Source: Bacteroidota bacterium (GTDB lineage: Bacteria > Bacteroidota > Bacteroidia > Bacteroidales > JAGONC01). Taken from it: a stretch of DNA of 64,000 nt. Below, piece by piece: positions 35,180 to 43,326 of this stretch. Made by a program: the position numbers and the translations under genes. Location: the NCBI GenBank assembly GCA_026391695.1, contig JAPLDP010000034.1, positions 1 to 64,000 of the forward strand. The letters run 5' to 3'. The notes beneath the pieces are model-generated. The model ran no database searches. It saw only the letters and a list, made by a program, of their open reading frames with translations, and was not told the origin of the DNA. The number at the start of each line of letters is the position of its first letter. The stretch's first letter is position 1.

Positions 35180-38100
35180 TTATACCTTTTTTTTGCGTTC
35201 CAGTTTTTTCTGTTTCATCTTCTCAAATTCATAGGCTATTGGAGTAGAAATAGCGATAGATGAATACGAACCGAGAGCAACACCGAGAAGCATGGCAAAG
35301 GAGAATCCCCTGATGATCTCACCACCGAGAATAAAGATGATGAGAAGAACGACGATAACAGTTCCGGATGTGTTGATGGTTCGGCTCAATGTACTGTTGA
35401 TGGCGCCGTTTATATTATCTTTCAGGTCCCTTTTGGGGTATAATTTGTTATACTCCCTCACCCTGTCGAAGACGATCACACTATCGTTAATCGAATAACC
35501 TATAATGGTCAGAATTGCAGCAATTGTTGATTGATCGACATCCAGGTTGAAGGGCATGATGCCGTAAAAAAGTGAATAAAGAGATATGGTAATCAACGAG
35601 TCGTGCAGCAGACATATAACACCTCCCAGACCATACGACCATCTTTTGAATCGGAGCGAAATATAAATGAAGATGCCTACCAATGCAAAGATGACGGCAA
35701 GATACGCTTGCCTTCTGATATCGGATGCCACGGCAGGACCGACCTTCTGAGAACTTAATCTTCCGACATATTTGTTCTCAGCATCAGTCGTAAAAGTTTC
35801 GTAATCAATCTTTTTGACAAAAAAACTTTTTAATCCTTCATATAGCTTAGTCTCAACAATTGAATCGGCAGAAGGTGAATTATCATCGATCAGATATTTT
35901 GTCATGACCTTAACCTGCGAATTAGCTCCGAATGTCTTGACTTCAGTGGCATCTGCAAATTCCCTTGTCAATGCTGCCCTGATATCATCGGTTCTCACAT
36001 CCTGGTCAAACCTGACCACATAAGTTCTTCCCCCGACAAAGTCTACACCAGGATTCAATCCTCTGAAAACCAATGATGTAATACCAATGAGGCTGAGTAC
36101 GATGGAGAGGATATAAAGTTTTTTCCGGATGTTGATCCAGTTGACATGAATATTTGTCAAAGCATAAAGGGTGAACTTATTACCAAATATGATGGTTTTG
36201 TTTCTATCCAGCATATTGGTGAAGATGATCCTTGAAATGAAGATGGCTGTGAACAGGGATGTCAGAATACCAATGACGAGAGTGGTAGCAAAACCCTGGA
36301 CAGGGCCTGAGCCGAAGATATACAGTATGACCCCTGTAAGCAGCGTGGTAAGGTTACTATCGATGATAGCCGAGTAGGCATGCTTATACCCGTCGCTGAT
36401 AGCCAGCCTTAATCCCTTTCCCGCTCGAATCTCTTCCTTTATACGTTCATTGATAAGCACGTTGGCATCAACAGCCATACCCAACGTTAGTACGATACCG
36501 GCTAAGCCGGGAAGTGTAAGTGTGGCCCCGAGAGATGCCATGATACCCAACAGAAGGAAAATATTAGTCAGCAGAGCAATATTGGCAACTACGCCTGCTA
36601 TATTATAATAGATCAGCATATATAATACCACACCAAGTAGAGCAAAAAGTATGGAAGTGAGCCCTGCCCTTATAGCTTCTTTTCCGAGTGATGGCCCAAC
36701 TACCTCTTCCTGGATGATATGGGCAGGAGCAGGCAGTTTACCTGCTTTAAGAATGTTGGCCATATCCTGAGCCTCTTCAACGGTCATGCCGCCGCCGGAA
36801 ATAGAGGATTGTCCGTTTGGTATTTCCCCCTTGACATTGGGAGCGGAACGGACATAACCATCGAGGACTATGGCGATCTGTTTTCCGATGTTCTCGCCTG
36901 TCATGCGTTTCCATGTCCGTGCACCTTCATTGTTCATCGACATGGAAACTTCTGGCTGGCCATTCTGGTCATAATCCTGGAATGCATTCACTATGGCATC
37001 GCCGCCTAACGGTGCTATACCTTCACGGGTGGTGACTTTCAATGCATAAAGTGTAAGAATATCCTCCTTTTGATAACGTTCCGGCTTGGCTGTCCATAAT
37101 AACCTCAGGTCCATGGGAAGAATATCCTGGACTTTTCTTAACAATGCGTTGACCTGTGCCGTATCCTTAATAGGTGCATACCCCACAGCGGAGCCTTCGG
37201 ATGCGTAAAACTTACCGTCTTTCTGGTAGTAGGCCGGCGATAAAACACTGAATAACGGATTCTCCTCAGCCCATTTTTCGCGGTTCTGATCCATCTTTGC
37301 ACTGTCAGCTTTCGTGGAATCGGCTGATATCAGTTTTTCAAGAGATGCTGTAGCGGTCGTATCGACTTTTGCAGTGGATACCTTTTGTGTTGTTCCGGTT
37401 GCTGTTTGCGGGGTTGTGCCGGCAATGGAATCTCGCACCGACTTTTCCTGTGCCAGAACTGCCTTCAGCCTCTGGTTAGTGGCATTGAAAACAGGAGCAA
37501 GAGCGTTAAACTGATAGGTTTCCCAGAATTCAAGATTGGCTGTCCCCTGTAATAGCTTTCTCACACGTTCCGGATCTTTTATACCGGGTAATTCAATTAA
37601 TATCCTGCCGCTGGCTGGCAATCTCTGTATATTCGGCTGGGTGACGCCAAAACGGTCAATACGCGTTCTGAGTATATCGAACGTACGGTCGATGGAGCCA
37701 TTGGTTTCCTCACGAATCACCTTCATCACATCCTGATTCGATGACGTGGCGTTGATATTCTTCCCTTTGAATTCAAAGGCAAAAATAGCGGCAAGCCTCG
37801 CATTTGGGTCTACTTCGGTAAAGGATTCTTCAAAAAGGTTCAGGAAATCCCTGCCGGTGTTCCTTTCTTTTTCCTTGGCCCGGCGTATCGCTTCATTAAA
37901 GGTCGCATCGGTGCTGTTACCTGACAGGCTCTTCAGAATGTCAGCTTCCGAAACCTCCATCATCACGTTCATACCGCCCTTGAGGTCCAGACCAAGATTC
38001 AGTTCACGTTCTTTACAGTCCTTATAGGTGTATTTTTTTAACAGGACATTAAAAACCGTTACGTTCGACATGGAATCCAGGTAGTACCTGTTCATTGCCT

Positions 38101-38302
38101 GCGAAATGGAGTCATATAGATAAGCTTCCTTAGGAGAATTGCCTCCCGCCAATCGTTTTGCCAAATTAACAACCTGTTCATTAGTGGAATATGTCTTCGC
38201 CTTATTTTCAACATGACGGGTGAAAAAAGTGAATGAGAGCTGGAACAAACTCACCAAAGCAAGAATAACAGCAAACGTCAATATTGCTCCTCTGTTCTGC
38301 AT
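35180..38302 (-). CDS. secDF: Fused protein translocase subunit SecDF
   Basis: 1040 residues. SecD half: N-terminal helix, LDLKGGMNVMMEV at about 105-117, large periplasmic domain interrupted by a Thr/Ala/Ser/Lys-rich insert (about 285-340), then membrane helices with LPGLAGIVLTLGMAVDANVL. SecF half from ~695: GVDFVGGRTYVVRF and IGYSINDSVIVFDRVREYNK. SecDF uses the proton gradient to pull proteins out of SecYEG. The fusion is the usual form in this phylum. Terminator hairpin at 35118. Confidence 0.96.
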   Translation of the reverse strand: MQNRGAILTFAVILALVSLFQLSFTFFTRHVENKAKTYSTNEQVVNLAKRLAGGNSPKEAYLYDSISQAMNRYYLDSMSNVTVFNVLLKKYTYKDCKERELNLGLDLKGGMNVMMEVSEADILKSLSGNSTDATFNEAIRRAKEKERNTGRDFLNLFEESFTEVDPNARLAAIFAFEFKGKNINATSSNQDVMKVIREETNGSIDRTFDILRTRIDRFGVTQPNIQRLPASGRILIELPGIKDPERVRKLLQGTANLEFWETYQFNALAPVFNATNQRLKAVLAQEKSVRDSIAGTTPQTATGTTQKVSTAKVDTTATASLEKLISADSTKADSAKMDQNREKWAEENPLFSVLSPAYYQKDGKFYASEGSAVGYAPIKDTAQVNALLRKVQDILPMDLRLLWTAKPERYQKEDILTLYALKVTTREGIAPLGGDAIVNAFQDYDQNGQPEVSMSMNNEGARTWKRMTGENIGKQIAIVLDGYVRSAPNVKGEIPNGQSSISGGGMTVEEAQDMANILKAGKLPAPAHIIQEEVVGPSLGKEAIRAGLTSILFALLGVVLYMLIYYNIAGVVANIALLTNIFLLLGIMASLGATLTLPGLAGIVLTLGMAVDANVLINERIKEEIRAGKGLRLAISDGYKHAYSAIIDSNLTTLLTGVILYIFGSGPVQGFATTLVIGILTSLFTAIFISRIIFTNMLDRNKTIIFGNKFTLYALTNIHVNWINIRKKLYILSIVLSLIGITSLVFRGLNPGVDFVGGRTYVVRFDQDVRTDDIRAALTREFADATEVKTFGANSQVKVMTKYLIDDNSPSADSIVETKLYEGLKSFFVKKIDYETFTTDAENKYVGRLSSQKVGPAVASDIRRQAYLAVIFALVGIFIYISLRFKRWSYGLGGVICLLHDSLITISLYSLFYGIMPFNLDVDQSTIAAILTIIGYSINDSVIVFDRVREYNKLYPKRDLKDNINGAINSTLSRTINTSGTVIVVLLIIFILGGEIIRGFSFAMLLGVALGSYSSIAISTPIAYEFEKMKQKKLERKKKV

Positions 38303-38977
38303 GTGTTTAAAATTTAATCGTTTAGATTCAGACTACCTATTTTTAAGAGCCTGCAAATATAGAAATACATTTGGAATTTAACAACCCTGACTGTTAAAAG
38401 ATTTTAAGACTAAATAATATTTTGATGAGTCGGTATCCTTTTAAATGCCTTAGGGTTTGCAGGCTGGGCACCGCACCAGTCAAGGTCGCTTATGCGATGG
38501 TTGAAATTTTTTGAAATGATGCTGCTTCCACCTTCATCAGAAGAAATGATTAATAAGCATCATTGAGGCTGGTTTATTGGCAACCGCATCCAAAAATGGC
38601 TTAAATGATGAATTACCCGGAGAAGGGTAAAAAATCTTTTTTATTACCAGTTATGGTGGAGCAACCTAGGGAAGCGGACTGAGGAGCGCAGCGACGAGGG
38701 AGCCTCCCAGTTGCGAAACCATAACGAGGCCTTGCGGCCCGAGCATAAAAAAAAGAAGCTTTCTTGGGGTATGAATCAGACTCATCATTTCTCCTGTCTT
38801 TGGATTGGAATCAATCCCATAGTGGATAGCAGAAAAACCAGGCTGTTCTTTTCTTTCGTACTTTCTGGAGTTTATCCCGTTGAAAGACTGGAGACACGCA
38901 AAAGTACATCAATAGGGCTGATGGTGTAAAACGCTATTATTCATAACTTCGTCGTATCGTTTAAATACTGAGATAAT
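38303..38977. other. Intergenic region with a nested palindrome
   Basis: No convincing gene; reading frames here have no recognisable product. A nested palindrome sits at 38650-38730: outer arms GTTATGGT / ACCATAAC, inner GCAACCTAGGGA / TCCCAGTTGC, around a GAGCGCAGCGACGAG core. It must hold the promoters of the divergent secDF and FG-GAP genes, but no clear box was found. Confidence 0.5.
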
Positions 38978-41323
38978 ATGAAGGATATTTTGCTTTGCCT
39001 ATTACTGTGGATTCCTTTTCTATCTCAAAGTCAAATAAATCACACTGCCCCTTTGAGCCGGGAAGACCTGAATGACTTTGGATTCATCAGGGATTTTACG
39101 ATTCCTGTTTATGACAGCCTTGGTGATCTGTTCACCCAGCCCTGGGTAGGAGGAATGAACTCCTGCCAGTTTTCAGAAATCGATTTAGACCGTGACGGCA
39201 TTAAAGACCTTCTCGTTTTTGACCGCCACGGGAACAGGATCATGCCCTTTATTAATAACACCAAATGCTTGGGTAGCCAATATACCTATGCTCCGGAATA
39301 CATCATTAAATTCCCTTACCTTCATGACTGGGTCAACCTCGTCGACTATAACTGCGATGGCCTTGAGGATATCTTTACTTATACAACAGGCGGAATAAGA
39401 GTCTACAAGAATGTATCGGATTGCTGTGATTTAAAGTTTGAGATGGTGGAATCTATCTTATACAGCTTTTATTACAACGGATATGTGAACCTTTTTGCCC
39501 TGGTGGATGATTACCCTGCCTTTACAGATATTGATGGTGACGGCGACATGGATATCCTGAATTTCTGGACACTGGGCAAATATGTCAATTATCATAAAAA
39601 TCTCTCTATGGAGAAATACGGCAATTGCGATAGCCTGGATTTCATCTTGACTGCGGAGTGCTGGGGCTACTTTGAGGAGAGTGAAGCTTCCAATGTACTG
39701 ACTCTGAATATTTCCTGCGGCCAGGATGAGGATTCTTATATTCCACCTGATGGTGGCAACCGGCATTCCGGCTCATCACTTCTGGCCATTGATCTGGATG
39801 GCGATGCAGATAAAGATGTCATCATTGGTGATGTGGATTACCCAAATCTGGTCGGGCTGATCAATGGAGGCACGGCAGATTCGGCGTACATGATTAGTCA
39901 GGATACACTTTTTCCGTCAAATACCAAATTCCAAATACCAAATTCCAAACAAATTCCAAATACTAAATACAAGATCTCAAACACGCGTACACGCCCTGTT
40001 GACCTGATGTCATTGCCGGCAACGCAGTATCTTGATCTTGATAATGACGGTATAAAAGACCTTATTGTATCACCATCGGATCCATCATACGACAGGGCAG
40101 AAAATTACCAGAGTGTATGGTTATATAAAAATACCGGCACCGACACATCGCCGATTTTTGAATATTATCAGAATGATTTTCTCCAGGGCGAAATGATTGA
40201 TGTGGGCGGCGGCGCATATCCGGTAGTGTATGATGTCGACGGTGATGGTTTGGAGGACCTCCTCATCGGTAATTTCGGTTATCTCGATTCAACATACTAT
40301 TCTTTTGGATACCTCTATTTTATTTATCGTTCGCAGATAGCATATTTTAAAAATACCGGCACCGCAGGTGCTCCAGCGTATAAGCTGATCAACAGTGACT
40401 TTGCCGAAATTGCCTCACTGAGTATACAGGGTGCCTGTCCGGCTATGGCCGACCTGGACGGTGACAATGATGCCGATATGCTGGTTGGCAATGCTGATGG
40501 AACTCTGTATTATTTCGAAAATCTGGCAGGGCAGGGGAATACTCCTGTTTTTGCACGACTTGTTCAAAATTACCAGAACATCGATGTTGGTCACTACAGC
40601 ACACCGCAGCTCATCGACCTGAACAGGGATGGATTGGTCGACCTGGTGATCGGTAACAAGGAGGGCACATTAAGTTTCTATGCCAACACAGGCACAGCCC
40701 AGGATCCACTGTTTACTTTCATCACCGGCAAGCTCGGTGGTGTCGATGTGAACAATCCCAACCTCTCTCTTGCTGGTTACAGTGTACCCTGTTTCTTTGA
40801 TATGAATGGAGAATACCGCCTCTTTGTCGGATCTGAATTCGGTGGCATCTTTTATTACAAAGACATTGACGGGAACCTTGATGGTCAGTTCACACTTGTC
40901 GATCCCCATCTGTTATACATCAGCGAAGGTTACCGGACAGGTGTAACTATATTTAATTATAATAGCGATCAATACCCCGACATGATCATCGGCAACTGGG
41001 CAGGTGGTGTGGCCTTGTATAAAGGAGTTACGCCATCACCGGCTGATATGGAGGAGAAAACGGGAACTGCTGCAATCACGATGAAAGTGTTTCCAAATCC
41101 TGCCGGAAATATCATTACCGTCATCCTCGATGGTATGTCTCAGGCTAAAAGCAGTGAACTGCATGTCAGTGATGTTTTTGGACGTGAGGTGAAAGTCATT
41201 GACGTCGGCAGGGATCAGGGCGAGATGCAAATAGATGCGTCCGGATTGAAGCCGGGAGTTTACTTTATTTATTTAGTGATGGACGGAGTGAAGGCAGGTG
41301 GGGGAAAAATTATCATGAAATAG
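38978..41323 (+). CDS. Secreted FG-GAP/VCBS repeat protein with T9SS tail
   Basis: 781 residues. A short signal peptide (residues 1-19) precedes at least seven FG-GAP/VCBS calcium-loop motifs (DLDRDGIKDLLVF, DIDGDGDMDIL, DLDGDADKDVIIG, DLDNDGIKDLI, DVDGDGLEDLLIG, DLDGDNDADMLVG, DLNRDGLVDLVIG), the sign of a seven-bladed propeller. A type A T9SS tail ends the protein (FPNPAGNIITV ... GLKPGVYFIYLV ... GGGKIIMK). It is expected at the cell surface; adhesion or carbohydrate interaction is an inference. A low-complexity insertion interrupts it at 39915-39990. Confidence 0.9.
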   Translation: MKDILLCLLLWIPFLSQSQINHTAPLSREDLNDFGFIRDFTIPVYDSLGDLFTQPWVGGMNSCQFSEIDLDRDGIKDLLVFDRHGNRIMPFINNTKCLGSQYTYAPEYIIKFPYLHDWVNLVDYNCDGLEDIFTYTTGGIRVYKNVSDCCDLKFEMVESILYSFYYNGYVNLFALVDDYPAFTDIDGDGDMDILNFWTLGKYVNYHKNLSMEKYGNCDSLDFILTAECWGYFEESEASNVLTLNISCGQDEDSYIPPDGGNRHSGSSLLAIDLDGDADKDVIIGDVDYPNLVGLINGGTADSAYMISQDTLFPSNTKFQIPNSKQIPNTKYKISNTRTRPVDLMSLPATQYLDLDNDGIKDLIVSPSDPSYDRAENYQSVWLYKNTGTDTSPIFEYYQNDFLQGEMIDVGGGAYPVVYDVDGDGLEDLLIGNFGYLDSTYYSFGYLYFIYRSQIAYFKNTGTAGAPAYKLINSDFAEIASLSIQGACPAMADLDGDNDADMLVGNADGTLYYFENLAGQGNTPVFARLVQNYQNIDVGHYSTPQLIDLNRDGLVDLVIGNKEGTLSFYANTGTAQDPLFTFITGKLGGVDVNNPNLSLAGYSVPCFFDMNGEYRLFVGSEFGGIFYYKDIDGNLDGQFTLVDPHLLYISEGYRTGVTIFNYNSDQYPDMIIGNWAGGVALYKGVTPSPADMEEKTGTAAITMKVFPNPAGNIITVILDGMSQAKSSELHVSDVFGREVKVIDVGRDQGEMQIDASGLKPGVYFIYLVMDGVKAGGGKIIMK
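39915..39990. repeat. In-frame A/T-rich repeat inside the FG-GAP gene
   Basis: CCAAATTCCAAA-type units repeat about five times in the coding sequence, giving KFQIPNSKQIPNTKYKISNT. The flanking sequence returns to FG-GAP repeats. Units of this type are typical of Bacteroidota intergenic repeats, so this looks like a repeat expansion tolerated in a loop. Confidence 0.7.
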
Positions 41324-41339
41324 AGAAGGGAGAGGGTCT

Positions 41340-41640
41340 GATGGAACCAATATTTCGTCCCTACGGGACTCAAAAATGATTCTGCATATCCATTGTTTCT
41401 GCCGATATTACGTCCCTAACGGGACGGTGTTGTTGCATAAATAAACAATGGGCAATCGATTTTTTATTTTTTTAGAGGAATTATTGGAGAAATAGACATT
41501 TTGCATTTTCCTGCAAATAAAAAATTCCAATAGTTGTCAATTACAATTCGCATTTGTCCCGTAGGGACAATATATCGGTAGAAAAAAGGGATCCCCCCCA
41601 ATATTTAAAGTCCCGTGGGGACAGGATATAAACGATAAAT
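41340..41640. repeat. REP-like palindromes, left of the transposase remnant
   Basis: Short palindromes built on CGTCCCTACGGGACT, CGTCCCTAACGGGACG and GTCCCGTAGGGAC are scattered between the FG-GAP gene and the transposase. The block 41411-41627 is repeated, diverged, at 42316-42572, including ATTCGCATTTGTCCCGTAGG and AATATATCGGTAGAAA. These are hairpin repeats of the sort mobilised by RAYT transposases. Confidence 0.7.
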
Positions 41641-41684
41641 CCTCGGGAAAATATCCTGTCAAATTCCAACGGTATATGATTCAA

Positions 41685-42143
41685 TCAAATTGATTTAAAC
41701 AAATACCGTTCATCGAATTCAATATTGAATTTTTTCAAAAGCTCACGATATTCTTCGAGAAAGGTCTTTTTGAGGTGATGCCTCTCCTGCTCATGAATAT
41801 ATTTTATCACGGCCGGAATATGTGATTTACTGTATGAAAATGCGCCATAACCTTCCTGCCATGTAAACTTACCTTTGACAAACCCTTGCTCATTAATCCA
41901 TCGAGATGAGCTCCCTTTAACATCCTTCATGAGATCGGATAATGACTGATGTGGCCGGAACCCAACAAGAATGTGAATATGGTCAGGCATGCCATTGATA
42001 GCTAATAGTTTATGATCGTTGTTCTGAATAATGCCAGTAATATATTTGAACAATTCATCCTTCCATCCTGGTTAAATACATGAGATTTTATTTTGGACCG
42101 TAAAAACCACATGTATGTGAATTTGTGTGTATGTGTTCGTCAT
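41685..42143 (-). pseudogene. IS200-like / RAYT transposase with one premature stop
   Basis: The family reading starts at 42143: MTNTYTQIHIHVVFTVQNKI, SCI, TAA at 42072-42074, then PGWKDELFKYITGIIQ onward in the same frame. The rest is intact: HUH motif DHIHIL, the SSRWINEQGFVKGKFTWQEG segment and the catalytic-Tyr region (SYSKSHIPAVIKYI). In relatives the stop position is a Gln codon (CAA), so one C-to-T change is enough. Without the first 24 residues the protein lacks a core strand, so it is probably inactive. Palindromic repeats flank both sides. Confidence 0.85.
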
Positions 42144-42224
42144 GATTGAAATATTATGATTGCGATATTGATTGAAATGGTTTGTGAAAATATAAATAAT
42201 TTCGTAAATATTTATGTCCCATAC

Positions 42225-42640
42225 GAAACAAAAATGATTGGGGCGAAAACATTTCCGATATTGCGTCCCTAAAGGGACTACTATTATTCGGGGTATATTG
42301 TTTTCTACCAATATTACGTCCCTAACGGGACGGCGCTAATCGAGGGTGTGGCGATTTCTGACGATATCATGTCCCTGACGGGACTGCGGTTTTGGAATTG
42401 CCAATAAAGTCCAATCGATTTTAATCCTTTCGGAATTATTGGAGGATGAAATATTTAACGTTTTCTCGTAAATAATAAATTCAAAGGTTTGTCAATTGCA
42501 ATTCGCATCTGTCCCGTAGGGACAATATATCGGTAGAAACAGGATCCCCCATAATTTATAGTCCCGTTGGGACGGGATATAATTTATGAGAGAACATATT
42601 GTTGCCTAAATGAAATTTTATATTTCGTCCCTAGGGGACG
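42225..42640. repeat. REP-like palindromes, right of the transposase remnant
   Basis: Contains TGCGTCCCTAAAGGGACTAC, ATTACGTCCCTAACGGGACG, ATGTCCCTGACGGGACTGC, ATCTGTCCCGTAGGGACAAT and AGTCCCGTTGGGACGG. It duplicates the left block in the same order, so the transposase sits between direct copies of a ~200-bp composite repeat. Confidence 0.7.
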
Positions 42641-42717
42641 TGCATGATCATGGGGGAGAATCGTTTTTGATTCTCATCTTTAATTCATGTTATTAATACC
42701 AGTTGTATTAATCATTA

Positions 42718-43173
42718 TCAATCTATTGTATCTGCAATTTTCTTGCAGGCTTTGTCGATGAGATTAAATGTTGCATCAAAATCTTCTTGATTTCGTCCGT
42801 GTGGGTATGGCACAGCTTTATTATGTCCAGGTAATAATACATTCATGAGATAGTCGACTTTCTTTTTGTCATTTTCATTTCTCGCATAAAATTTAACATC
42901 TTTTAATGTCCGATAATCTGTGACATAAATCTTATCAAAGTTGTCGAAATCCTGAGCTGAGAAAAGTCGGATTACATGTCCGGAAATATCGATGCCCTTT
43001 TCACTGGCATATTTAATTATATCCTGTCCCGCACCGTCACCGATGAGATGAGGCTCGAATCCGGCTGAATCAATGATGGCAGTTTTATGGGTTTGCCTGA
43101 GTTTTTCTTTAAGGATTCCAACGGCGAGTGGTGATGTACAATCGTTATTATGGCTGACAAAAAGAATTTTCAT
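42718..43173 (-). CDS. LMW protein-tyrosine-phosphatase homologue without catalytic residues
   Basis: 151 residues with the LMW-PTP fold outline: MKILFVSHNNDCTSPLA ... IDSAGFEPH ... KGIDISGH ... FDKIYVTD ... AVPYPHG. In active members the P-loop reads V-C-x5-R-S and the general acid is in a D-P-Y motif. Here the nucleophile Cys is Ser, the Arg is Thr, and the D-P is Y-P, so all three catalytic residues are missing. It is therefore probably a binding or regulatory pseudophosphatase. Alternatively it is a decaying gene, though the frame is intact. The neighbour upstream is a KamA-family gene. Confidence 0.8.
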   Translation of the reverse strand: MKILFVSHNNDCTSPLAVGILKEKLRQTHKTAIIDSAGFEPHLIGDGAGQDIIKYASEKGIDISGHVIRLFSAQDFDNFDKIYVTDYRTLKDVKFYARNENDKKKVDYLMNVLLPGHNKAVPYPHGRNQEDFDATFNLIDKACKKIADTID

Positions 43174-43326
43174 AGAGAATTGAATTAATGTGAAGATAAA
43201 ATTAAAGATAATTTATCGAGTTCGATGGCTACAACGATTATTTTATTCAGATAGTATGAGTCGCACACCTGTCTTTGATAAAATGATTTATTATCTTACT
43301 TTAAGTTCCTTGCTTATAACAACATG

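Noticed and set aside
38711-38929. Plus-strand reading frame in the secDF / FG-GAP gap
   Set aside because: No family pattern, no ribosome binding site, and it starts within a palindromic repeat; considered chance.
41340-42640. Possible CRISPR array because of recurring GTCCC...GGGAC units
   Set aside because: Units are short palindromes of unequal spacing and both orientations, without uniform spacers, and they surround an IS200-like transposase; REP-like repeats fit better.
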